Source: JAJUFS01 sp036381175 (GTDB lineage Bacteria > Pseudomonadota > Gammaproteobacteria > Natronospirales > JAJUFS01). Taken from it: a stretch of 12,911 bases of DNA. The position numbers and the translations under genes are program-made. The stretch lies in contig DASVDI010000023.1 of NCBI GenBank assembly GCA_036381175.1, forward strand, positions 1 to 12,911. The letters run 5' to 3'. Within the stretch, counting starts at the first letter, position 1, and each line of letters starts with the position of its first letter. Below are positions 7,124 to 12,911 of the stretch, one piece after another. The notes below the pieces were generated by a model that made no database searches, was not told the origin of the DNA, and saw only the letters and a list, made by a program, of their open reading frames with translations.

Positions 7124-7150
7124 GCTCGCCTGCGATTCGGATCGGCGAGC
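7124..7150 (+). promoter_or_regulatory. hairpin in the ftsH 5' leader
   Basis: GCTCGCC (7124-7130) and GGCGAGC (7144-7150) form a perfect seven-base-pair stem. GAT/ATC can continue it inside the loop after a three-base bulge. It lies 11 bases before the Shine-Dalgarno GAGG (7162-7165). No T run follows, so it is not a good terminator for rlmE and more likely belongs to the ftsH mRNA leader. Confidence 0.45.
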
Positions 7151-7173
7151 GACTAAATAATGAGGTTTCATCC

Positions 7174-9114
7174 TTGAACGAAACTGCCCGCAATCTGATT
7201 CTCTGGGCCATCGTCATCCTGCTGTTGTTGTCCGTGTTCAACAACTTCGGCACGCAGGGCGACCAGCCGGAGCCGATCGCGTATTCGGAATTTCTCGGCC
7301 AGGTGGAGCGGGGGAATGTCTCCAATGTGACGTTCCAGGGACGCACCATCAGTGGCGCGTTCGAGGACGGTCGCGATTTCACTACGCAGAGCCCGGAGAC
7401 GGACAACACTGTCCTGATCGGCGAGCTGCGCAAGAACGATGTGCAGATCACGGCGAAACCGCCGGAGCAGCAGTCGCTGCTGATGCAGATCTTCGTTTCC
7501 TGGTTTCCGTTCCTGTTGCTGATCGGCGTGTGGATCTATTTCATGCGGCAGATGCAGGGCGGCGGCAGCGGTCGCGGTGCGATGTCGTTCGGCAAGTCGC
7601 GCGCGCGCATGCTGGGCGAAGACCAGGTCAAGGTCACGTTCAATGATGTCGCCGGCTGTGACGAGGCCAAGGAAGAAGTCGTCGAGCTGGTCGAATTCCT
7701 GCGCGATCCGGGCAAGTTCCAGCGCCTCGGCGGCAAGATTCCGAAGGGCGTGCTGATGGTCGGTCAGCCCGGCACCGGCAAGACCCTGCTTGCACGTGCC
7801 ATCGCGGGCGAAGCGAAAGTGCCGTTCTTCACCATTTCCGGTTCCGATTTCGTGGAGATGTTCGTCGGTGTCGGCGCGTCTCGCGTGCGCGACATGTTCG
7901 AGCAGGCGAAGAAGCACGCGCCGTGCATCATCTTCATCGATGAGATCGACGCGGTCGGCCGCCATCGCGGCGCCGGTCTTGGCGGCGGTCACGATGAGCG
8001 CGAACAGACGCTGAACCAGTTGCTGGTCGAGATGGATGGTTTCGAAGGCACAGAAGGCGTCATCATTATCGCGGCGACCAATCGTCCCGACGTGCTTGAT
8101 CCCGCACTGCTGCGTCCGGGCCGTTTCGATCGCCAGGTTGTCGTGCCGCTGCCGGACGTGCGCGGTCGCGAGCAGATCCTGAAAGTGCACCTGCGCAAGG
8201 TGCCGACGAGCGATGGCGTGCAGCCGTCGTTGATCGCGCGAGGCACGCCTGGCTTTTCCGGCGCGGATCTTGCGAATCTCGTGAACGAGGCGGCGTTGTT
8301 CGCCGCGCGTGCGAATCGCAAGGCCGTGAGCATGGAAGAGCTCGAGAAGGCGAAAGACAAGATCATGATGGGCGCGGAGCGCCGCTCGATGGTCATGTCG
8401 GAAGACGAAAAGAAACTGACCGCGTATCACGAAGCGGGTCACGCCATCGTCGGTTTGTCCGTGCCGGATCACGATCCGGTATACAAGGTGTCGATCATTC
8501 CGCGCGGCCGCGCGCTCGGCGTCACCATGTTCCTGCCGGAGGAAGACCGCTACAGCTATTCCAAGCGGCGCCTGGAAAGCAGTATCTGTTCACTGTTCGG
8601 CGGGCGCATCGCTGAAGAACAGATCTTCGGACACGACGCGGTCACGACGGGTGCATCGAACGATATCGAGCGCGCCACGCAGATCGCGCGCAACATGGTC
8701 ACCAAGTGGGGCCTGTCCGAAAAAATGGGTCCGCTGGCATACGGCGAGGACGAAGGCGAAGTGTTCCTCGGTCATTCCGTGACCAAGCATTCGCAGATCG
8801 CCAGCGCCACGCAGCGTGATATCGACGAGGAAGTGCGCGTGATCATCGATCGCAACTACGAACGCGCGGTCAGCATCCTCAAGGACAATTCCGAAAAGCT
8901 GCATCTGATGGCGCAGGCGCTGATCAAGTACGAGACCATCGATCGGGGCCAGATCGACGACATCATGGCCGGGAACGAGCCGCGTCCGCCGGAAGGCTGG
9001 ACGGATTCGGGTGGCGGTGACGGCGGGCTTGGTGCGGAAGTGTCGCCGGAGAAAGGCAAGGGCCGCGGCAAGAAAGGTGATGACGCTCTTGGTGATCCTG
9101 CCAGCCAGCACTGA
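7174..9114 (+). CDS. ftsH: ATP-dependent zinc metalloprotease FtsH
   Basis: FtsH is the hexameric inner-membrane AAA+ protease that degrades misassembled membrane proteins and regulators such as LpxC and sigma32 in E. coli. At 646 residues it matches the family (644). Two membrane helices (about 6-23 and 106-126) flank a periplasmic domain. The AAA module has Walker A GQPGTGKT (197-204), pore motif FVG (230-232), Walker B with D256 and E257, and the second region of homology NRPDVLDPALLRPGRFDR. The zinc site is HEAGH (419-423) with D497 as third ligand. The TTG start follows GAGG (7162-7165) by eight bases, and MNETARNLILW aligns with the E. coli N-terminus. The C-terminal tail is Gly/Lys rich. 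A long inverted repeat begins in the stop codon, and an intrinsic terminator follows. Confidence 0.98.
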   Translation: MNETARNLILWAIVILLLLSVFNNFGTQGDQPEPIAYSEFLGQVERGNVSNVTFQGRTISGAFEDGRDFTTQSPETDNTVLIGELRKNDVQITAKPPEQQSLLMQIFVSWFPFLLLIGVWIYFMRQMQGGGSGRGAMSFGKSRARMLGEDQVKVTFNDVAGCDEAKEEVVELVEFLRDPGKFQRLGGKIPKGVLMVGQPGTGKTLLARAIAGEAKVPFFTISGSDFVEMFVGVGASRVRDMFEQAKKHAPCIIFIDEIDAVGRHRGAGLGGGHDEREQTLNQLLVEMDGFEGTEGVIIIAATNRPDVLDPALLRPGRFDRQVVVPLPDVRGREQILKVHLRKVPTSDGVQPSLIARGTPGFSGADLANLVNEAALFAARANRKAVSMEELEKAKDKIMMGAERRSMVMSEDEKKLTAYHEAGHAIVGLSVPDHDPVYKVSIIPRGRALGVTMFLPEEDRYSYSKRRLESSICSLFGGRIAEEQIFGHDAVTTGASNDIERATQIARNMVTKWGLSEKMGPLAYGEDEGEVFLGHSVTKHSQIASATQRDIDEEVRVIIDRNYERAVSILKDNSEKLHLMAQALIKYETIDRGQIDDIMAGNEPRPPEGWTDSGGGDGGLGAEVSPEKGKGRGKKGDDALGDPASQH

Positions 9115-9258
9115 CAGATCGTTTTGAAGCTACTGCGCTTGGCAATACTGCGTTAAGAATCGGCTCGGAATCCTCATGTATTGTTATATACATTCCGGTT
9201 CCTCGCCGATTCTTGCCTTGTCTTGCCTGCGCTCGTAACGCTTCAAAAACGATCTGTC
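9113..9258. repeat. 146-bp nested inverted repeat after ftsH
   Basis: The outer arms GACAGATCGTTTTGAAGC (9113-9130) and GCTTCAAAAACGATCTGTC (9240-9258) are complementary apart from one extra A. Inside them further pairs nest in order: GCGC (9135-9138/9229-9232), GGCAA with TTGCC (9141-9145/9223-9227), AAGAATCGGC with GCCGATTCTT (9155-9164/9205-9214), GGAA with TTCC (9167-9170/9199-9202), and ATGTAT with ATACAT (9176-9181/9188-9193). All share one centre of symmetry. The left arm starts inside the ftsH stop codon. Short direct repeats also occur: TACTGCG at 9131 and 9146, and TCTTGCCT at 9211 and 9221. It could be an mRNA 3' structure, a processed small RNA, or a miniature inverted-repeat element. 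No target duplication is evident. Confidence 0.85.
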
Positions 9259-9268
9259 GAGACATTGA

Positions 9269-9312
9269 GCGCCCGGACCGGGTAAAGACCCGGTCCGGGC
9301 GTTTTTCTTTTT
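9269..9312 (+). terminator. intrinsic terminator of ftsH
   Basis: CGCCCGGACCGGGT (9270-9283) pairs perfectly with ACCCGGTCCGGGCG (9288-9301) around an AAAG loop, and is followed by TTTTTCTTTTT (9302-9312). This is a textbook rho-independent terminator for the plus strand. It lies 155 bp after the ftsH stop, just beyond the long inverted repeat. The folP ATG is nine bases after the T tract, so any transcript reaching folP from upstream must read through it. Confidence 0.93.
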
Positions 9313-9320
9313 GAGGCATA

Positions 9321-10151
9321 ATGACCGCAGATTTGCGGAGGGGAAACACCCAGTTGCACCAGCCAGGAATCATGGGCGTTCTGAATGTCACGCCGGACAG
9401 TTTTTCCGACGGCGGACGTTTTTTCGATCACGCGGCGGCACTTTCGCAGGCGCGGCGGCTGATCGAGGAAGGCGCGGACATCATTGATGTCGGCGGCGAA
9501 TCCACGCGACCGGGTGCGCAGCCGGTGCTGGTCGAGGAGGAATTGCGCCGGGTGATTCCCGTCATCGAGGCGCTTGCCGGAAACATCGATCGGACGATTT
9601 CGGTCGACACCAGCAAACCCGAAGTGATGCGCGCAGCTGCTGCTGCCGGCGCCGGTCTCATCAACGACGTGAACGCGTTGCGTTCACCGGGCGCGCTCGA
9701 TGCGGCTGCGGAACTGGGATTGCCAGTCTGCCTCATGCACATGAAAGGCGAGCCGCACAGCATGCAGCTGAACCCGCGATACGACGATGTGGTTCGGGAA
9801 GTGCGCGATTTCCTGCTTGAGCGTGCCCACGCGGCGGAATCCGCGGGTATCAAGAAGGAAAACATCCTGATTGATCCCGGCTTCGGGTTCGGCAAGACAC
9901 TGGAGCACAATCTCGTGCTGCTGCGTCATCTCGAGGAATTCACGGCGAGTGGCTATCCGGTGCTGGTTGGCATGTCGCGCAAGTCCATGGTCGGCGCGCT
10001 GCTCGACACGCCGATCGATGATCGCGTGTTCGGCAGCGTGACGCTGGCGGCGATCGCGGCGATGAAAGGCGCGGCGATGATTCGCGTGCACGATGTGAAG
10101 CCCACGCGCGATGCGCTGAAAGTCTGCAGCGCTGTCATGGCGGCTGCGTAA
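9321..10151 (+). CDS. folP: dihydropteroate synthase
   Basis: FolP condenses p-aminobenzoate with dihydropterin pyrophosphate in folate synthesis and is the sulfonamide target. The 276 residues form the usual TIM barrel. Loop 1 is NVTPDSFSDGG starting at N22, loop 2 is DVGGESTRPGA, and then come SVDTSKPEV, DPGFGFGKT, the S219-R220-K221 motif in GMSRKS, and R255/H257 in IRVHDV. These positions coincide with E. coli numbering, which supports the ATG at 9321 even though its GAGG (9313-9316) is only four bases upstream. A TTG at 9354 behind GGAGGGG (9337-9343) is an alternative that would remove 11 residues. The gene sits directly after the ftsH terminator and 12 bp before glmM, the order also known in E. 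coli. Confidence 0.97.
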   Translation: MTADLRRGNTQLHQPGIMGVLNVTPDSFSDGGRFFDHAAALSQARRLIEEGADIIDVGGESTRPGAQPVLVEEELRRVIPVIEALAGNIDRTISVDTSKPEVMRAAAAAGAGLINDVNALRSPGALDAAAELGLPVCLMHMKGEPHSMQLNPRYDDVVREVRDFLLERAHAAESAGIKKENILIDPGFGFGKTLEHNLVLLRHLEEFTASGYPVLVGMSRKSMVGALLDTPIDDRVFGSVTLAAIAAMKGAAMIRVHDVKPTRDALKVCSAVMAAA

Positions 10152-10163
10152 AAGGAGACTGCT

Positions 10164-11522
10164 TTGTCGCGGAAGTATTTTGGAACAGATGGCATCCGCG
10201 GGCGCGTCGGCGAGGCGCCGATGACGCCGGATTTCGTCCTGCGGCTTGGCTGGGCGGCGGGTTGCGTGCTCGCCGCGCATGAGGGCATCAGGCAGTCGGG
10301 CAAGCGCGGCCTTGTCCTGATCGGCAAGGACACGCGCGTTTCCGGTTACATGTTCGAGTCCGCGCTGGAAGCGGGATTCTCCGCGGCCGGTGTCGATATC
10401 GGCTTGCTGGGTCCTGTGCCCACGCCCGCGGTTGCGCGCCTGGTGCGCGAGCTCGGTGCGGATGTCGGTGTCGTGATCAGCGCCTCGCACAATCCGTATT
10501 TCGACAACGGCATCAAGTTCTTTTCAGCGGAAGGAAAGAAGCTTCCCGACGCGGTCGAGCTTGAAATCGAGGAGCAGCTCGCGCGCACTTTCGAGACGGT
10601 GGATTCGGCGGCGCTCGGCAAGGCGCGTCGCATCGAGGATGCCGCCGAGCGTTACGTGAATTATTGCCGCAGCACCGTCGATGCACTCGATCTCGCGGGC
10701 ATGAAGATCGCGTTCGATGGCGCGCATGGCGCTGGATATTCCGTCGGGCCCCGATTGCTGGAATCGCTCGGCGCCGAGGTGGTAACAACCGGCGTCAGCC
10801 CCGACGGCCTGAACATCAATCGCGATGCCGGCTCCACGCACATCGACGCGCTGCTTGCGCGCGTCGCGGAATCCGGTGCGCATGTCGGCATTGCACTGGA
10901 TGGCGATGGGGATCGTTTGTTGATGGTTGACGCGGACGGTCGCGTGTTCGACGGCGATGAACTGCTCTACATCGTCGCACGGCATCGCCATTCGCACGGC
11001 CGCTTGCGTGGACCCGTCGTCGGCACCCTGATGACCAACCTTGCCGTCGAGCAGGCCCTGCAGGATGCGGGCATCGAATTCCTGCGTGCGAAAGTCGGCG
11101 ACCGTTATGTCATGGAGCTGCTCCAGCAGCACGGCGGCGAGCTTGGGGGCGAAGGTTCGGGGCATATCATCTGCCTGGACAAATCGACAACCGGCGACGG
11201 CCTGGTTGCCGCATTGCAGGTGCTCGACGTGCTGAAGGCGCGCGGCGGATCGCTTGCCGACTGTCTCGCCGGGCTCGAAAAATATCCGCAACGGCTTGTG
11301 AATGTGCGGCTGGCCGAACGCCCGCCGCTGGATCATCCGCTGATCGAGGCTGCCGTGCGCGATGCCGAGAAAAAACTGGGTGACGCGGGCCGCGTGCTGT
11401 TACGCCCGTCCGGTACCGAGCCGGTCATTCGCGTCATGGTCGAGGGCGCGGATTCGGAACTTGTCACCAGCCTTGCGGAACATATTGGCGATGCGGTGCA
11501 AAACGCTTCCCGTGCCGCCTGA
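10164..11522 (+). CDS. glmM: phosphoglucosamine mutase
   Basis: GlmM interconverts glucosamine-6-phosphate and glucosamine-1-phosphate, leading to UDP-GlcNAc for peptidoglycan and lipopolysaccharide. At 452 residues it is slightly longer than E. coli (445) because of a small insertion near residues 38-47. The four alpha-D-phosphohexomutase domains are recognisable. The phosphoserine loop ISASHNP carries S108, the magnesium loop DGDGDR has D246, D248 and D250, the sugar loop is GGEGSGHI, and the phosphate loop is RPSGTEPVIRVMVEG near the C-terminus. The start is TTG, behind AAGGAG (10152-10157) with six bases between, and MSRKYFGTDGIRG matches the E. coli N-terminus. The short gap after folP implies a shared transcript. 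Confidence 0.98.
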   Translation: MSRKYFGTDGIRGRVGEAPMTPDFVLRLGWAAGCVLAAHEGIRQSGKRGLVLIGKDTRVSGYMFESALEAGFSAAGVDIGLLGPVPTPAVARLVRELGADVGVVISASHNPYFDNGIKFFSAEGKKLPDAVELEIEEQLARTFETVDSAALGKARRIEDAAERYVNYCRSTVDALDLAGMKIAFDGAHGAGYSVGPRLLESLGAEVVTTGVSPDGLNINRDAGSTHIDALLARVAESGAHVGIALDGDGDRLLMVDADGRVFDGDELLYIVARHRHSHGRLRGPVVGTLMTNLAVEQALQDAGIEFLRAKVGDRYVMELLQQHGGELGGEGSGHIICLDKSTTGDGLVAALQVLDVLKARGGSLADCLAGLEKYPQRLVNVRLAERPPLDHPLIEAAVRDAEKKLGDAGRVLLRPSGTEPVIRVMVEGADSELVTSLAEHIGDAVQNASRAA

Positions 11523-11548
11523 TTGCGGCGTTTTCCCTCAAATCGAAA

Positions 11549-11577
11549 TTGATTTTCCCGTTACCTGCCGGTACCCT
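11549..11577 (+). promoter_or_regulatory. possible tpiA promoter
   Basis: TTGATT (11549-11554) and TACCCT (11572-11577) are separated by 17 bp in the 97-bp glmM-tpiA gap. The -35 box is fair, but the -10 box matches only three consensus bases. The stretch is less GC-rich than the flanking genes, as promoters often are. No terminator for glmM is visible, so tpiA may also be reached by readthrough. Confidence 0.35.
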
Positions 11578-11619
11578 TGCGCGCTTTCTTGAGCCCGCTC
11601 CTTGAACAGGGGAATACCG

Positions 11620-12372
11620 ATGCGCACGCCTCTCGTCGCCGGAAACTGGAAAATGAACGGCAGTCGCGAGTCATCGGCGGAGTTGCTGGGCGCGTTAGTG
11701 CGCGGGCTGGAAGACGGCGTGGCCGCCGAGGTGCTGGTCTGCCCGCCGTTCGTTTACCTCGCCGATGCGCAACGCCTGCTGCGCGGCAACGAGATTCTGC
11801 TTGGCGCACAGTCGCTGTGCGCGGAAGAATCCGGCGCGTTTACCGGCGAAGTCAGTGCGAGCATGTTGCAGGATTTCGATTGCACGCATGTGATCGTCGG
11901 GCATTCCGAGCGGCGCGCACTTTACGGTGAAGACGACGCGCTGGTTGTGCGCAAGTTCATGGCGGCAATCAAGACCGGCCTGGTGCCGGTACTGTGCGTC
12001 GGCGAAACACTGGAAGAACGCGAGCAGGGCATCGCGCTGGATGTCATTCGCCGGCAGATCAAGGCGGTGCTTGCAGCCGCGGGCATCGAAGCATTCACGC
12101 AGGCCGTCGTTGCGTACGAACCGGTATGGGCGATCGGCACAGGCAAGACCGCGAGTCCCGAACAGGCGCAGGAAATGCACCGTGAAATCCGGAGCATCCT
12201 CGCCGCTGAAAATGCTACAATCGCCGACTCGCTGCGCATCCTGTACGGCGGCAGCGTGAAAGCCTCGAACGCGGCGGAACTTTTCGCGATGCCGGATATC
12301 GACGGCGGCCTTGTCGGCGGCGCGTCGCTGGACGCCGAGCAGTTCCTGAGCATCGTGCGCGCCGCGAAGTGA
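11620..12372 (+). CDS. tpiA: triosephosphate isomerase
   Basis: TpiA interconverts dihydroxyacetone phosphate and glyceraldehyde-3-phosphate in glycolysis and gluconeogenesis. The 250-residue TIM barrel (E. coli 255) has the substrate motif GNWKMNG with N9 and K11, catalytic H95 in GHSERR, catalytic E167 in YEPVWAIGTGK, the flexible loop 6 that follows it, and the phosphate-binding YGGSV and GGASL motifs near the end. The frame is open up to a TTG at 11602, but I chose ATG 11620 because AGGGGA (11608-11613) is spaced six bases before it and MRTPLVAGNWKMNG matches the family N-terminus. secG follows after 34 bp, so the two are probably cotranscribed. Confidence 0.98.
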   Translation: MRTPLVAGNWKMNGSRESSAELLGALVRGLEDGVAAEVLVCPPFVYLADAQRLLRGNEILLGAQSLCAEESGAFTGEVSASMLQDFDCTHVIVGHSERRALYGEDDALVVRKFMAAIKTGLVPVLCVGETLEEREQGIALDVIRRQIKAVLAAAGIEAFTQAVVAYEPVWAIGTGKTASPEQAQEMHREIRSILAAENATIADSLRILYGGSVKASNAAELFAMPDIDGGLVGGASLDAEQFLSIVRAAK

Positions 12373-12406
12373 CCGCGGCCGGAATTTCAAAAGAGACGAA
12401 AACGGA

Positions 12407-12841
12407 ATGATTACGACAGTTGTACTCCTGGTTCACGTGCTGCTGGCGCTTGTGCTGATCGGTCTTATCCTCATACAGCACGGCAAGGGTGCCGACGCCG
12501 GCGCCGCCTTTGGCAGCGGCGCGTCGTCGACGGTGTTCGGTGCGCAAGGCTCGGCGTCGTTCCTGAGCCGTGCCACGAAATGGCTCGCCATACTCTTCTT
12601 TATTACCAGCGGCACGCTTGCGTATCTTTCGCGCGATGCCCAGGGCCCGGCGCCCAGCATCATGGATGCGCTGCCGGGCGTCGAGCAGCAGGCCGCGCCG
12701 TCGGAAGACGCCGCCCAGGACCTGCCGCCGGTGGCCGAGCCCACCGAGGAAGAACCGGCCGAAACAGTCCAGCCAGAGGAAACGACGGAGGAAGACCTTC
12801 CGCCGCCGGCTTCCACGCCGGAGGACGACGGCGCGAGCTGA
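12407..12841 (+). CDS. secG: Sec translocase subunit SecG
   Basis: SecG is the small accessory subunit of the SecYEG inner-membrane channel and assists SecA-driven export. Two hydrophobic helices, about residues 4-23 and 57-75, flank the conserved cytoplasmic loop LIQHGKGADAGAAFGSGASS and VFGAQGSASFLSR, which identify the family. At 144 residues it is longer than E. coli SecG (110) because of a C-terminal tail of about 60 residues that is rich in Glu, Asp, Pro and Ala and looks disordered. AAGAGA at 12391-12396 is a modest ribosome-binding site ten bases before the ATG. The tpiA-secG-tRNA-Leu order is common in gammaproteobacteria. Confidence 0.96.
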   Translation: MITTVVLLVHVLLALVLIGLILIQHGKGADAGAAFGSGASSTVFGAQGSASFLSRATKWLAILFFITSGTLAYLSRDAQGPAPSIMDALPGVEQQAAPSEDAAQDLPPVAEPTEEEPAETVQPEETTEEDLPPPASTPEDDGAS

Positions 12842-12888
12842 ACGTTCCGGAGGGCGAATCCTCGACGCCCGGTTTGAAGTCAGTCAAT

Positions 12889-12911
12889 GCGGATGTGGTG
12901 GAATTGGTAGA
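12889..12911 (+). tRNA. tRNA-Leu, 5' part only (cut by window end)
   Basis: The last 23 bases begin GCGGATG (acceptor strand), then TG, then GTGGAATTGGTAGA, the characteristic D-arm start of bacterial leucine tRNAs. A tRNA-Leu after secG is the conserved arrangement in this neighbourhood. The anticodon is outside the window, so the isoacceptor cannot be given. The start lies 47 bp after the secG stop with no clear terminator or promoter between, so it may be processed from a secG transcript. Confidence 0.9.

Noticed and set aside
7168..8472. 434-codon minus-strand open frame opposite ftsH
   Set aside because: Its length is striking, but it is His/Arg-rich and mirrors the ftsH codon pattern, with no motif and no plausible ribosome-binding site.
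9113..9258. Firm call of the inverted repeat as a MITE
   Set aside because: The bases flanking the arms show no target-site duplication and no second copy lies in this window, so only the repeat itself is claimed.
11602..11619. TTG at 11602 as the tpiA start
   Set aside because: It would add six non-conserved residues and place the Shine-Dalgarno inside the gene. ATG 11620 fits both the family N-terminus and the SD spacing.
12852..12870. GGGCG/CGCCC hairpin between secG and tRNA-Leu as a terminator
   Set aside because: The stem has only five base pairs with a nine-base loop and no T tract follows.
1..12911. CRISPR array, insertion sequence, prophage or defence system
   Set aside because: No regularly spaced repeats, transposase, integrase, nuclease or toxin-like frame was found; the genes are conserved housekeeping genes in a conserved order.

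Overview
The window is a chromosomal housekeeping segment from a GC-rich, non-enteric gammaproteobacterium. The gene order dapB-carA-carB-greA-yhbY(reverse)-rlmE-ftsH-folP-glmM-tpiA-secG-tRNA-Leu matches, from general knowledge, the arrangement in Pseudomonas- and Xanthomonas-type genomes. In enterics the carAB part lies elsewhere. All products align well with their E. coli counterparts. REP-like palindromes after greA are also typical of such genomes. I cannot name the genus. No phage, transposase, CRISPR array, toxin or defence gene is visible.

Layout. Positions 1-55 hold only the dapB leader. dapB (lysine and peptidoglycan precursor synthesis) is followed by a 149-bp gap with a good sigma70-type promoter, an almost leaderless small ORF and two hairpins, all just upstream of carA. 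carA and carB encode the two subunits of carbamoyl-phosphate synthetase. greA overlaps the carB stop by 4 nt. A gap with paired REP-like palindromes separates greA from yhbY, which runs on the minus strand and is divergent from rlmE with only 24 nt between start codons; yhbY and rlmE both act on the large ribosomal subunit. ftsH follows with its own leader. The ftsH-folP gap holds a 146-bp nested inverted repeat and then a textbook intrinsic terminator. folP and glmM are tightly spaced. tpiA and secG follow, and the window ends inside a tRNA-Leu gene.

Likely transcription units (inferred): dapB; carA-carB-greA from the carA promoter; yhbY; rlmE; ftsH, ending at the terminator; folP-glmM, perhaps by readthrough; tpiA-secG, perhaps running into tRNA-Leu. 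carA, ftsH and glmM all appear to start with TTG behind strong Shine-Dalgarno sequences.

The coding content is ordinary. The parts worth a second look are regulatory: the carA leader, an arginine-rich mini-ORF that runs into the carB start, and above all the long inverted repeat behind ftsH. I found no clear undescribed multi-gene system.
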